Numbered from the stretch's first letter, positions 60,301 through 64,000 are shown. The stretch: 64,000 nt of DNA from Elmis aenea (GCA_947652605.1 OX393576.1:18564575-18628574); one strand, 5' to 3'. Made by a program: numbers and translations. Notes: generated from the letters alone by a model not told the origin.

Positions 60301-63006
60301 TACTTGCAAATGAAAAAGCTGCAATTTGGAAGAAAAATAAATTTCGAATAGTATTTTTTCCTAGATATTGTGTTCTTCCTTTCAAAAATTGGTGTTAAAA
60401 ATATGTAAATCACTGATTTGAATGAAAATAATACATATGACAACATTGTCATTAGCTGTCATCTCTGTTTTTCTCGTAATTATTTCTAGTTTGTGTTTTA
60501 CGATACCCAAAAGTTTGCAGCTATGTTTCCGAACTGAAGGCTTTTAGTTCGAACAAAAATTGTAAATACCTAAGTAAAAATTGCTGATAAAAAAATGTCC
60601 AAAGGCAAATCAATGTATGCAATGTTGCCAATTTTTTTTTTCTTTAAATGGTTCCTGAGGCCATAGGAAGCATGGTACAACATTTTTGTATCAAGATTTT
60701 CGACTTAAAATTTTAAGAAGAACATCGTCACGTGTAGCGCTTCCGCCAATTTATACACACCCTGTATATTTAGAATGACAAAAAAATAGGGAATTTAAAT
60801 AAGTCATAGCCAACTATGAATTCCATTTAAAAAAATACAACTTTATGTCACAACTCGAATTTCGTTTTTTTTTTTTGAAAAATTGTCTACTCCACTGGAT
60901 TTTTATCAAAAAAGTGCCTGTAGAACGTCAAAATTATTTTTGTTTATTTTCATAGACAAGCGAATATAGTCATAAAACGAAAAGTCGAAAAATCGAGTTA
61001 CCGGCGATAACTCGAAAACAAAAGACGATAACCATAGCCAACTATGAATTCCATTTAAAAAAATACAACTTTATGTCACAACTCGAATTTCGGATTTTTT
61101 TTTTGAAAAATTGTCTACGCATTCTTAGCAAAAAAGTGCCTGTAGAACGTCAAAATTATTTTTGTTTATTTTCATAAACAAGGGAGATATAGTCATAAAA
61201 CGAAAAGTCGAAAAATCGTGTTATCGGCGATAACTCGAAAACAAAAGACGATAACCAATTTTAGTTTTCACCATTAACTTTTTCTCGAAAAAAAGAGATC
61301 GAGGATGCGCGGTCCGTTTTTTGATAGCTCTTATAGTTATCGAGATTCCCTATGAAAACATCGAAATTTGCCCACCCTGTACATGTTGAGTAGCAAGTGT
61401 ATGTGAAAAAAAAAATAGATTGTCTAGTACTACTTTAGATGCTCTTTTTTTTTAATATTTTAAATCTGTACAATGAAAACATTTAATTTTGTTTATATAT
61501 GTTTAAGTTTTAAGTAATTCATAATGTTTAGAATAATGATGTTTAATTAAAATCACTTACGGTTATTATCTTCTATAATAATGAATGAAATCCAGGTTTT
61601 GACGTTATAAATAATAAATCAAAAATAAATTTCTGATAAATTTTAAAATTAACCTATTACGTGTCGGTCCAAGATGTGTTAAAATAATAAGTAAAATATA
61701 TGAATTGAATATTAAAGAGTGATAATTATTGTTATATTACTTTTTAAACTGAATTTAACCGGGTAAATTTATATATTAAATGAGAATTCTCGAGACTCGA
61801 GAAATGAAAACTATCGAGAAATCTTAAGTACCTACTAACAATAAGTATAAAGTACGCCAATGTTATGAAATTCAATGCAATAATACTGTGTCTAGATCTA
61901 ATTGTAAAAGACTTTGTGTATTCTTTCAGTGTAATTTTGACTTCCAGTTAAGTAAGTACGTTGTCGTAACTCAAAAATCTGTGTTTGGGTAAATTTTTTT
62001 ACAACCTCTAGATAAATTACAATCTATCCTGAATGGGCAATAAGTAAACCCTATATTTACATGATATGCCAGCAATCGCCCAATGGCTCATGCTTAGTTG
62101 CGTAATAATAATACTTGTTACTCGAATGGGTAGTTCACACGGTGACATTTAAAGTCGCGACTTTAAATGTCACCGTGTGAACTACCCAAATTGAAAGTCG
62201 CGACTTCGAAATAAAAATGGCCGCTCTTGTAATTACAGCATCGAGTGTTGTAGAGCAACTAATTATTTTGAAGTTGTTGATGATGCTCTAAAATCGTTGG
62301 AACATCTATTGGGGACATGATAAATTGGAAATCGATCACAAACAAATGTATATTAGGTTAACCTAACCTATTTGTCATGTCAAAATATAAAAGTATGGTA
62401 GGCTTAAGTCAACTGCCGAACTGTCGATATCGATGTCGCGACTTTTAAAGTCGCGACATTAGGCGTTCACACGGTGACATCAAAAGTCGTGACTTTTAAA
62501 GTCGCGACTTTAAATGTCACCGTGTGAACTACCCTTAATTCTGTTAGAAAAAATGTACACAACAATTAAATGTGATTCTTGCAATAAATTTTCTTGCTAG
62601 AAAATTTTGTCAAATAAATAGAAAAAACTTACAACTGTTATTTGTTTGTGTGTTGAACTATTAAATTTTAGAAAATTTACCTTGTATTATAAAGGAACTT
62701 TTTTTTTTTTATAAAGAAATATCATAAGTTGATTTGTAAAACATAAAAGGTCACATTGATAAAAAATAAACCAATAAAATTACAAACCGAAAAGTTATTT
62801 GTTTTTAAAAATGTTATGGACAAAGTACGCGCCCGGTCGTGTAAAAATAAGGGGCGCATCCGCTCAAGGGTTAAGCAGGACAGTGAAATGCTTTCAGTTT
62901 ACAATAATAAATGAATTTGCATAAACTTACCGTCATCAGAAAAAATTTTGTATTTTATCAAAGCGTTTAGACCTATATCGCCATCAATAGCCGACACACT
63001 GTATTG
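14157..63006 (-). CDS. Large cadherin, insect midgut Bt-R1-type (3' 25 coding exons; 5' end outside window)
   Basis: Exons in transcript order: 62931-63006, 58512-58780, 51600-51773, 51364-51548, 47870-48077, 47632-47798, 43904-44070, 43651-43825, 33805-33961, 33497-33635, 33250-33438, 31447-31559, 30102-30326, 27795-27917, 27620-27731, 22498-22601, 22014-22421, 19878-19979, 19620-19815, 15254-15369, 15044-15201, 14780-14980, 14533-14697, 14276-14351, 14157-14216. Every junction keeps phase; the sum is 4065 nt, 1354 residues plus stop. Calcium-linker motifs mark repeat ends: DINDNQP, NTNDELP, DINDETP, DVNDNAP, DMNENTP, DINDEIP and DINDNAP, plus two degenerate ones. A membrane-proximal domain, one transmembrane helix and a tail with SGLNR, APGTNKHAVEGSNP and DSDLIGIED follow. 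That tail is characteristic of lepidopteran and beetle cadherins known as receptors for Bacillus thuringiensis Cry proteins (about 1700 residues), so some 350-400 N-terminal residues are missing here. The cadherin identity is certain; the Bt-R1 orthology is strong. Confidence 0.93.
15661..16702. mobile_element. MULE-like element with 10-bp target duplication
   Basis: Ends AGAGCCGTAGCAATG and CATTGCTACGGTGCT are inverted repeats flanked by a perfect 10-bp duplication, GTTCATGTCC. GGCGCCCTTGGC and GGCGCCCCTCGC follow just inside. Long duplications of this size are typical of Mutator-like elements. It carries a nested hAT MITE at 16128-16515. A relative occupies 52593-56537, and related sequence is seen at 35560-35640. 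Confidence 0.75.
16128..16515. mobile_element. hAT MITE nested in the MULE-like element
   Basis: Ends CAGGGCAAGAAACCGG and GGTTTCGAGCCCTG are flanked by a perfect 8-bp duplication, TTTAAAAG. The body is made of degenerate AACCGTT/AACCCGTTTT motifs. The same insertion, at the same site, can be followed in the second MULE-like copy near 52709. Confidence 0.85.
16747..17082. mobile_element. Small inverted-repeat element (GGTTGCCACCTC ends)
   Basis: The left end reads AGGGTTGCCACCTC and the right end GAGGTGGC, with near-matching 8-bp flanks GAATAACT and GAATAACG. CCCGGAG recurs four times in the body. A related left end occurs at about 55615. Confidence 0.6.
17173..17935 (+). pseudogene. LINE ORF1 remnant with PHD-like zinc finger
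   Basis: A decayed reading frame starts MSQVCSMCTQALNKKSPGLV and, after an in-frame stop, continues with MCWSNDLCITCEGVYWGCKQC. The Cys pattern matches the PHD-like finger of CR1/Jockey-type LINE ORF1 proteins. A helical region follows (IKPGLAALNTKFNNLL, QIKDLEGQLKEINNKCK; intact frame 17267-17566). The C-terminal part contains LEQRSLLNNIKIKELPKK and EIGKAIYFAINEIDMEIAH, broken by stops and frameshifts. It lies inside the 15517-19333 hAT. Confidence 0.75.
19620..19979 (-). CDS. Cadherin exons: last extracellular cadherin repeat
   Basis: Exon 19878-19979 begins VLDINDNAPIFETDVYSAGI, a classical calcium linker. Exon 19620-19815 begins ATDVDKDDRITFSFVDGSLQ and continues to FKSKATDL. Together they form one cadherin repeat leading into the membrane-proximal domain. 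The splice joining TTAG to CCTCACC restores ATDLASPPHE. Confidence 0.92.
20041..21042 (+). mobile_element. hAT element with transposase C-terminal fragment
   Basis: Ends CAGAGGTCGCCAAAGTGG and GACGACCCCTG are flanked by a perfect 8-bp duplication, TTTTAGAC. The plus-strand ORF at 20288-20743 (151 codons) contains EAGFSHVNSILTKYRNKLNV and RLKLTNFEPNI, ending KKHQAHPSH. This matches the dimerisation region of hAT transposases of the kind domesticated in ZBED5/FAM200 proteins. The N-terminal BED finger and catalytic core are missing, so this copy is internally deleted. Confidence 0.92.
21290..21563 (+). pseudogene. LINE ORF2 3' tail remnant
   Basis: The plus strand reads DVDIIESIELKSLRWYGHIQ, KMNRDRWPKKIY and, after a stop, KARGLSEDVWKDRQKWNLKG. 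This is the common non-LTR C-terminal tail pattern (RWYGH..RM, then a W..R..W block). It is short and broken. Confidence 0.75.
22014..22601 (-). CDS. Cadherin exons: degenerate-linker repeats
   Basis: Exon 22498-22601 (SNPGDLFKLDKQVGTSTAML) and the largest exon, 22014-22421 (starts LNIIADCNCMGEASNRTTKT). The latter contains DIRFYDETTEPFFLNNAESI, a repeat boundary in which the usual DxNDN calcium linker is replaced, and CFNITDPQSANLTIVNGLDR. Several N-glycosylation sites (NRT, NIT, NLT, NES) are present. Confidence 0.92.
23122..24002. mobile_element. hAT element with iterated ACCGGTAA motifs
   Basis: The left end TAGGGATTG and right end CGATCCCTA are flanked by a perfect 8-bp duplication, GTAGGCTG. 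Subterminal regions on both sides repeat TTACCGGTAA-type palindromes, likely transposase-binding sites in an active relative. A 90-bp hairpin-like unit with ends GTTTTCGGAGTTTATCCG lies at about 23286-23375. Confidence 0.8.
24361..25427. mobile_element. TA-flanked foldback (CAGGGTGTTTTTTAAG family)
   Basis: Nearly the whole 1067 bp folds on itself. The left end CAGGGTGTTTTTTAAGTATT is mirrored by AATACTTAAGAAACACCCTG. Inner matching blocks include GGTGATTCCTTATCG, GGGGGCTGAAAAGTGCGACC and CATGGTTTGTTTATGTTCAT. Other copies or fragments lie at 39984-40077, 48575-49101 and 63078-64000. It has no coding capacity. Confidence 0.9.
26255..27374. mobile_element. hAT element with internal tandem duplication
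   Basis: Ends CAGGCATGTGCAACTTCG and GGTTGCACATGCCACTG are flanked by TTATAAAT and TTTTAAAT (7 of 8 bases). Just inside are GCGGGCCGACCCG and GCAGGCCGGATAAAATTACG, shared with the hAT at 15517-19333. The body carries two divergent copies of a segment of about 350 bp (near 26590-26790 and 26950-27120), each with TGGCCATG and a GGAGAAA..CGCGAAAA block. The minus-strand ORF at 26539-27144 spans these repeats and does not look like a protein gene. Confidence 0.8.
27620..27917 (-). CDS. Cadherin exons across a degenerate repeat boundary
   Basis: Exon 27795-27917 starts VSDLGEPSLSSIHTVVLTID and continues KYNFEEPAFIFPNTSELYL. Exon 27620-27731 starts KQTPGVALIQYNNVPLPNFQ and ends LTIDP, joined through a split Asp codon to the next exon. 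The linker (DKYNFEEP) lacks the canonical DxNDN residues, so calcium binding at this junction is probably lost. Confidence 0.91.
28390..29960 (+). pseudogene. LINE ORF2 reverse transcriptase remnant, interrupted by a pogo-like MITE
   Basis: Broken plus-strand reading frames show RT motifs of the CR1/Jockey type: DFKRAFG, GVPQGLVLGPLLYALLNDM (through one frameshift), ECVSQIKYVVKDNKLQFNSN, RSPIAPHFDYGAS-like text and EGDIHKLQKQQN. After the insertion at 29163-29658 the text continues with LSPYTFKHLIQNCNRFRVR. Stops and frameshifts are frequent, so it is old. Confidence 0.8.
29163..29658. mobile_element. pogo/Tigger-like MITE
   Basis: Ends CAGTGGAAGTCGGTTACAAC and GTTATAACCAGTTTCCACTG, flanked by TA, have the pogo/Tigger pattern (CAGTGGAA...CGGTTATAACGCG). 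Just inside the left end, TTTTATAACGCGCC recurs about four times in tandem. It has no ORF. It interrupts the LINE fragment. Confidence 0.88.
30102..30326 (-). CDS. Cadherin exon
   Basis: 75 codons, in phase at both ends. It starts DSNVGTVQAVDEDEPDSHNS, a DxD/DExD calcium site at the repeat core, and ends AEHDLKGFYGTFNVTIT, which joins VSDLGEP in the next exon. Confidence 0.92.
30964..31400. repeat. Fragment with CAGGGTGGTCC end
   Basis: A single terminus, CAGGGTGGTCCACTTTTTAG, is preceded by TA in the intron between cadherin exons. No matching opposite end is seen, so the right boundary is approximate. The ORFs at 31120-31585 within and beyond it are not genes; the second overlaps a cadherin exon on the other strand. 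Confidence 0.45.
31447..31559 (-). CDS. Cadherin exon with DINDEIP linker
   Basis: It encodes GRQNSLPISFKVVLQDINDE then IPVITATELTTNETVKK. The DINDEIP linker closes a cadherin repeat. The donor is GTAAGT, and the acceptor follows a run of T. Confidence 0.92.
31737..32565. mobile_element. Inverted-repeat element with iterated GGGGTTATTGTCC ends
   Basis: The left end carries tandem variants of GGACAATAACCCCC (about 31738-31850). The right end carries the complement, GGGGTTATTGTCC, several times with runs of up to six G (about 32440-32560). About 600 bp of AT-rich, non-coding sequence lies between. The outermost TAAGACAATTACC and GGTAATTGTCCTGTTA face each other. No clear target duplication is found, and the class is unknown. 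Confidence 0.65.
33013..33232. repeat. Half-copy of the 8493-9844 foldback family
   Basis: The block AAGCAAAGCTGTATCTCTTAT with CCATGCTGGAAATGTTATA matches the right arm of the WDR45-intron foldback. The left arm and the terminus are missing. Confidence 0.7.
33250..33961 (-). CDS. Three cadherin exons with DMNENTP linker
   Basis: 33805-33961 encodes ADDETYADWVEIDPVNGKMF and SASDGELNATAE. 33497-33635 encodes ITVKLFDMNENTPTIEDPFL and ends SDGDRD. 33250-33438 encodes DFKTPWFEFGDVTEEVRKRF and ESGLSLDRDHGLTEYDINIK. DMNENTP is the calcium linker. All split codons rejoin correctly. Upstream lies the largest intron seen, 9.7 kb. Confidence 0.93.
34168..34326 (+). pseudogene. LINE ORF2 fragment, part 1 of 3
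   Basis: Plus-strand text AEMRFLRKIQGK and, after a frameshift, RIRNDTFTREQL belongs to the same LINE family as 44697-45830. It breaks at the hAT insertion (target GAAGAAAG) and continues at 35937. Confidence 0.7.
34335..35928. mobile_element. hAT element inserted in the LINE
   Basis: Ends CAGTGCCGTTTCTGAG and GCCAGAAACGGCCCTG are flanked by a perfect 8-bp duplication, GAAGAAAG. CTTGGCCGCCAGCGTGC and GCACGCTTTCGCCCCCC lie near the ends. It contains the palindrome 34463-35532. The ORF at 35447-35725 has no recognisable domain. Confidence 0.85.
34463..35532. mobile_element. TA-flanked palindrome (CAGCGTCATTCAAAAAGTC family)
   Basis: The left end CAGCGTCATTCAAAAAGTCT and right end TTTGAATGACTG are flanked by TA. 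The motif ATTCAAAAAGTCTGCAACAA recurs at about 34770, and its complement at 35210-35235, so each arm is itself made of two related units. A right-arm fragment of this family lies at 50785-51089. Confidence 0.8.
35937..36092 (+). pseudogene. LINE ORF2 fragment, part 2 of 3
   Basis: It continues part 1 after the hAT insertion. The plus-strand text includes KRGRPRKTYVKTKLKKQQR-like sequence, the usual C-terminal tail. It breaks at the second hAT (target AGCACAAC). Confidence 0.7.
36671..37056 (+). repeat. 5' LTR
   Basis: 386 bp. After about 90 bp of unique sequence it holds three tandem units of about 89-90 bp, starting near 36762, 36851 and 36941. Each contains GAACCACGTGTGCGGTGTAC and the poly(A)-signal-like TTAATAAAACATTG. 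Transcription start and R boundaries cannot be fixed by eye. Confidence 0.93.
37225..39564 (+). CDS. Retroelement gag-protease polyprotein with charged RE/RS domain and GPY/F tail
   Basis: 779 codons from the ATG at 37225, with a GTG codon just before it. Gag occupies about residues 1-260, with a basic coiled start (EKEQIKRERELLMWEKELLN). Two CCHC zinc knuckles follow, CFSCGKTDHKFANC and CFACNDFGHTATKC, near residues 270-305. A retropepsin active site (ALIDTGSSVNLV) lies near residue 340. From about 450 to 630 come acidic then Glu/Arg-rich repeats (KEERERREK type) and an Arg-Ser block, RRRSRSRSRDERSRER. A GPY/F-like module (KVHPKYLGPYKV, DRYVVEKVG) of the integrase C-terminus lies near 640-690. 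The last 45 residues are read from the 3' LTR. No RT, RNase H or integrase catalytic motif exists. The frame is fully open, so it may be expressed and mobilised in trans. Confidence 0.9.
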   Translation: MARLSFSTGDLIEEVFRNNDKVQGQGMDTPEMSLINVLAREKEQIKRERELLMWEKELLNREKAAACVARSSAPNVQLRDIMDSLPRFGGNIEIYPVRKWIADMEENLSLYDVSGAEALLCAKRLLKGLAKVWMDSMPVIRTWKELEEGLIEEFGSHVNSAVVHQQLASRKKKNQENYQEYILVMMGIARQANVEEEAIIQHIVDGVQDKEISKSILYGALTIKELKKKFEIYEKMKNNMRSFESRVHTPRAQPPAWQNKSEPAKVGRCFSCGKTDHKFANCPDKGKGMKCFACNDFGHTATKCPKKEPIRQQSLQVQDGSRSKMLKDVKISGIPTVALIDTGSSVNLVTSDEYFHIGAPLIKKEIKKLYGLGFAEVETKGCFDADIEIDDNIFATTIHVVENVALPVKCLIGNELLNKAQVTITPDVINVVPLPNDDEFILQIQLSKEETSDSDEPKSEKRSKKRDVSSDGDADVEKLEKERQEKERLERERIEKERLEKEQLEREQRKRETERKEKEEKERRECEKQERLENERRERREKEEREKREREEREKREKQEQEEEKRDLITREIGKLREIMKKQEEEKEVSRRREKDEKKRRRSRSRSRDERSRERERERERERERDYKKYKKKKRTQFGPGLKVHPKYLGPYKVSMVNDHDRYVVEKVGVGEGPVHSTSSADQMKMWQSNLYSSEDDEQFTEEDSHCPSEDPESPATSEDPERPEDVPKFRRAELWDWVLMDPLEGDRECDVWCVAWGVVSEVRKNHVCGVRKCKGLKL
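39428..39813 (+). repeat. 3' LTR
   Basis: A copy of the 5' LTR with the same three tandem units, followed by the TGTA duplication. The upstream ORF runs into it and stops at 39564. Confidence 0.93.
39984..40077. repeat. Right-end fragment of the 24361-25427 foldback family
   Basis: It contains GATTTTCGATAAGAAATCAC and ends ATTTAAGAAACACCCTG followed by TA. The rest of the element is missing. Confidence 0.7.
40232..41222. other. LINE 3' end (part 3 of 3) and AT-rich intron sequence
   Basis: The first 50 bp finish the LINE tail (CACCTAACAGTAGAAGGACT). The remainder is AT-rich and without recognised features apart from a possible hAT right end, GTTAGGACGGCCCTG, near 41143-41157. Confidence 0.5.
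41223..43355 (-). mobile_element. Giant TA-flanked palindrome with transposase tail (CAGGGATGCGC family, copy 1)
   Basis: The left end CAGGGATGCGCAAAAGTATG and right end CATACTTTTGCGCATCCCTG are flanked by TA. The arms are near-perfect inverted copies for roughly 700 bp each. The centre encodes, on the minus strand at 42397-42585, the C-terminal tail of a mariner/Tc-type transposase: VYAHPLGDLGELRNRITKEL and YCQEVNGGHFEHRIH. The catalytic domain is absent. Copy 2 is at 52956-55081. Confidence 0.9.
43651..44070 (-). CDS. Two cadherin exons with DVNDNAP linker
   Basis: Exon 43904-44070 encodes CIIIETEQSRKGATAVLSTN and NLIVTDKNQNEGEPKTE. Exon 43651-43825 encodes FVTIGIDDVNDNAPVFTFDT and ATDADGINYNKITYYLQ. 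The join through a split Val codon is clean. It contains a classical calcium linker and the DAD core site. Confidence 0.93.
44147..44350. repeat. Possible hAT end fragment (CAGGGCCGGATTTAC)
   Basis: The 5'-end-like motif CAGGGCCGGATTTACACAAT and GGGCATTTC..GGGCC blocks resemble a common hAT family terminus. The opposite end and duplication are not identified. Intron sequence follows to 44690. Confidence 0.4.
44697..45830 (-). pseudogene. LINE ORF2 reverse transcriptase remnant
   Basis: On the minus strand, reading from 45830 down, it carries the RT motif DLEKAFDRIKRKDVW, then GVNA-type finger/palm text with many stops. The tail MGFLRKIQGKTK and, near 44800, a KLKKQQR-like stretch follow. Family resemblance to 34168-36092 is clear (shared CCTACACCTAACAGTCGAAG 3' end). 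It is degenerate and lies in the intron between cadherin exons 47632 and 44070. Confidence 0.8.
45930..46830 (-). pseudogene. mariner transposase pseudogene
   Basis: The open part at 46297-46593 (98 codons) reads FVPHQPSELQKNSVKICHQT, then KMLTGNETYMPFFDVPTRQE and FFRKTGLLNAIKIDA. Mariner transposases have TGDETW at the second catalytic aspartate; here it is TGNETY, so the copy is dead. Downstream, frame-shifted text HLPCSPDSRLLIIF replaces the usual PDL.PCDFFLFP, followed by KIDTAV.DYFAIIPK. It is therefore an old, inactive copy on the minus strand. Confidence 0.88.
46840..47631. other. Cadherin intron sequence without assigned feature
   Basis: AT-rich sequence. No ORF, inverted repeat or known motif could be supported. 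Confidence 0.4.
47632..48077 (-). CDS. Two cadherin exons with DINDETP linker
   Basis: Exon 47870-48077 encodes YSIVGSAAESILSIDDQGNI and ends VNDINDETPTITV. Exon 47632-47798 encodes PTQQIRIKENFADGEISRDI and SIDWDKSRATKYGGL. The acceptor for the second exon is placed at AAG|CCT because this keeps the frame and gives the normal strand A sequence. An upstream CAG at 47818 would shift the frame. Confidence 0.88.
48325..50152. mobile_element. Harbinger-like inverted-repeat element
   Basis: Ends TGGTGCTATTCTG and CAGAATAGCACCA are flanked by TAA, the 3-bp target type of PIF/Harbinger. GCTTATAG and GTTACAGCG motifs recur in both subterminal parts. A fragment of the 24361-25427 foldback family is nested at 48575-49101. 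It has no transposase ORF. Confidence 0.72.
48575..49101. repeat. Right-half fragment of the 24361-25427 foldback family
   Basis: It starts near the palindrome centre (ATTGGGTAGAATTAACGGGC) and runs to the end ACAAACACCCTG followed by TA. Shared blocks include AGGGGTCGCACTTTTCAGCC. Confidence 0.85.
50785..51089. repeat. Fragment of the 34463-35532 palindrome family
   Basis: It contains CATGGTCTAAAACTAATTTT and CCATTTGTTGCATACT, then ends TTTGAATGACGCTG before TA. One arm only. Confidence 0.75.
51364..51773 (-). CDS. Two cadherin exons with NTNDELP linker
   Basis: Exon 51600-51773 encodes GNNAMYSVSLVDPTSKGFEK and DYENEAARTINLE. Exon 51364-51548 encodes IIAQEEGPGTPVKKAITINV and TNTNDELPIFKEACSATVPE. 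Both are in phase. The linker NTNDELP is a slightly altered calcium site. Confidence 0.93.
52956..55081 (-). mobile_element. Giant TA-flanked palindrome with transposase tail (copy 2)
   Basis: The same family as 41223-43355, with similar length and ends. The minus-strand ORF at 54133-54420 (95 codons) keeps a little more transposase: LTNLTPLAFFFGGHLKSNVY before the tail LGDLGELRNRITKELGRISP and YCQEVNGGHFEHRIH. The family motif at this point is LTPLDFFLWG, with the third catalytic aspartate; here it is Ala, so the fragment is inactive. Confidence 0.9.
55086..55565. mobile_element. Possible Helitron-like fragment
   Basis: It begins with GAGCTTGTTTGTTTGTTTG, then GACCGATCGGGACCAAATTT, and ends near CCCGTGCAACGCCGGGTAAA. 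This layout resembles 5' and 3' parts of insect Helitron-like elements. Boundaries and class are uncertain. Confidence 0.4.
56583..58070 (-). mobile_element. TA-flanked palindrome with transposase tail (CAGGGTGGTGC family)
   Basis: The left end CAGGGTGGTGCTTTTTTCGA and right end TCGAAAAAAGCACCACCCTG are flanked by TA. The arms are near-perfect over about 500 bp. The centre (about 57180-57370) encodes on the minus strand GPVHWPPRSPFYIDVVYATP and ILKAVDEMNLRTNQYIIHNG, the C-terminal end of a Tc/mariner-type transposase with an internal deletion after PRSP. It belongs to a different family from 41223-43355, with the same architecture. Confidence 0.87.
58512..58780 (-). CDS. Cadherin exon with DINDNQP linker
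   Basis: It encodes KYVEIDENSGMITINAIDRD, the repeat core TINQ-type strands (INQTITVIVEDINDNQPIIT) and PESTIMTLGFSININDKDS. The DINDNQP calcium linker and the following DKDS core are intact. It joins GNNAMYS of the next exon in frame. Confidence 0.93.
59240..61379. mobile_element. TA-flanked foldback (CAGGGTGGGC family) with nested elements
   Basis: The left end CAGGGTGGGCAAATTTCGAT and right end ATCGAAATTTGCCCACCCTG are flanked by TA. Shared inner blocks include GCGCATCCTCGATCTC and the block ending GTGCCTGTAGAACGTC. Part of the right arm is duplicated (about 60790-61020 and 61030-61250). It contains the smaller foldback 60140-60764 and arms of the GGCTATGACTATTTAAATTC family also seen at 22981-23050. 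Confidence 0.85.
60140..60764. mobile_element. TA-flanked foldback (CAGGGTGTGTAAAAATTGG family)
   Basis: The left end CAGGGTGTGTAAAAATTGGC is mirrored by the right end ATTTATACACACCCTG, flanked by TA. GCGGAAGCGCTACACGTG and its complement, and GTTGTACCATGCTTGC-type blocks, mark the arms. It is nested in 59240-61379 and non-coding. Confidence 0.87.
62128..62534. mobile_element. MITE with GGGTAGTTCACACGGTG ends, containing a perfect 60-bp palindrome
   Basis: The left 60 bp (62128-62187) is a perfect palindrome, GGGTAGTTCACACGGTGACA with its complement and centre GTCGCGAC. The right end (62465-62534) repeats the motif inverted. An ATG at 62217 opens a short frame, MAALVITASSVVEQLI, that could be the start of a transposon protein, but it soon stops. 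The target duplication is not clear. Confidence 0.75.
62931..63006 (-). CDS. First visible cadherin exon
   Basis: 76 nt encoding QYSVSAIDGDIGLNALIKYK then IFSDD, with the calcium-site motif AIDGDIGLNA. It joins the next exon through a split Val codon. Earlier exons with the signal peptide and first repeats must lie beyond 64000. Confidence 0.9.
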
Positions 63007-63077
63007 CTAAAATAAAACACATTTTTTAAACAAACTAGTTTACAAAAAATACTTCAAAGAATTACGTAGAACCTGTA

Positions 63078-64000
63078 CAGTATACATTTTAAATATTGCG
63101 AAAAAATTCGGATGGTGATTCCTTATCGAAAATTAAGGGGGGTCTTTCATAATTTTTTTTTCTCAGACGCTCCTTTCGGAATTACACCCACCCCCTAAAG
63201 GGGAGCAGTAAAATTAGGTTTTTATTTTATTTGTTAAATTTGGATATATGTAGGAGAATGATATTAGGTATATGTCTAATACTTATTAAAAGGTTTCCCA
63301 TAGTAATATTTTCAATCATCTCCCACCTTCACAGGGGGCTGAAAAGTGCGACCCCTGTTGGTTTTTTAATCAGAACTTTTTGGTGGATTAGAATTTCGCA
63401 ATTAAAAAATTTTTGTTTATAAGCTTGATTTATTTAGAAACTTTTTTTATTCCTTAACTTTTCTCGTAAAACCTGCAGGTTTTGAGTAAAAAATATAAAA
63501 CAAATCATTTTGGTGGTTACCATGGTTTGTTTATGTTCATGTTCGGTAGAAGTGACGGGTGTAATTCATTTTGACGTTTACGCGGCAACAACGCTAAGAC
63601 ACCCGTAAATTCTACCTAATATGAACATAAACAAATCATGGCAACCACCAAAATGAATCGTTTTATATTGGAATATTTGATAGTTCATGTTTACTTATTT
63701 AATTTTTTACTCAAAAACTGTAGGTTTTACGAGAAAAACTACAGAATAAAAAACATTTCTAAATAAAGCAAGCTTTCAAACGAAAAAAATTTTAACCCAC
63801 CATAAAATTTTGATAAAAAAAAACAAAAGGGGCTGCAGTTTTTAGCCCCCTGTTAAGGTGGGAGATGATTAAAAATATAACTATGGGAAACCTTTTAATA
63901 AGTATAAAACATCCACCAAAATCATTATCCTACATTTATCCAAATTTGAGAAATAAAATAAAAACCTAATTTTACCGCTCCCCCTTAGGGGGGTGTAACT
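63078..64000. mobile_element. Foldback of the 24361-25427 family, cut by window edge
   Basis: The left end is decayed (CAGTATACATTTTAAATATTG where the family has CAGGGTGTTTTTTAAG). Matching blocks GGTGATTCCTTATCG and GGGGGCTGAAAAGTGCGACC appear, then the inverted arm CTCCCCCTTAGGGGGGTG at the edge. The ORF at 63231-63422 is inside it and not a gene. Confidence 0.85.

Noticed and set aside
1..64000. Search for tRNA and rRNA genes
   Set aside because: No cloverleaf with B-box and A-box or rRNA core was recognised by eye. The tRNA-like match is only the 18-nt retroelement primer site.

Overview
The window is insect nuclear DNA, most likely from a beetle or a close relative. It is AT-rich, with spliced GT-AG genes, conserved metazoan housekeeping genes, and very large introns packed with hAT, mariner-like, MULE-like, Harbinger-like, LINE and LTR elements. 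The order Coleoptera is an inference from the kind of cadherin and the transposon load; it is not proven.

Five protein-coding genes are supported by reconstructed splice sites with consistent reading phase. From the left they are: (1) ALG8, the ER dolichol-linked-oligosaccharide glucosyltransferase, minus strand, exons between 1 and 4180 and truncated by the left edge; (2) a TMEM60-like four-helix membrane protein, plus strand, one coding exon at 4563-4955, divergent from ALG8 across a 382-bp gap; (3) SMIM20/MITRAC7, plus strand, three small exons between 5814 and 7044, a mitochondrial cytochrome-oxidase assembly factor; (4) WDR45 (WIPI4), minus strand, eight exons at 7993-11518, a phosphoinositide-binding autophagy beta-propeller; (5) a very large cadherin gene, minus strand, 25 coding exons from 63006 down to 14157. 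The cadherin's 1354 visible residues carry about nine cadherin repeats, a membrane-proximal domain, one transmembrane helix and a cytoplasmic tail like that of insect midgut (Bt-R1 type) cadherins. Its 5' end lies beyond the right edge. An unrecognised coding-like block at 7290-7773 lies between SMIM20 and WDR45.

Most of the remaining sequence is transposable elements, largely in cadherin introns and often nested. Target-site duplications can be read for many: 8 bp for hAT elements, TA for mariner-like and pogo-like palindromes, 10 bp for two MULE-like elements, TAA for a Harbinger-like element and 4 bp for an LTR element. The deepest nest is in the intron 33962-43650. There a LINE is split by two hAT elements; one contains a mariner-like palindrome, and the other contains a complete LTR retroelement with identical LTRs.

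The most unusual items are: the LTR element (36671-39813), whose single ORF is gag-protease joined to a long Glu/Arg-rich and Arg-Ser domain and an integrase-type GPY/F tail, with no reverse transcriptase; giant TA-flanked palindromes that keep only the C-terminal tail of a transposase in their centres; a 53-nt WDR45 intron bounded by a 14-bp duplication; a 51-nt in-frame ALG8 intron; and an inverted-repeat element with iterated G-run ends. The five genes show no shared pathway; their adjacency looks like ordinary gene order.
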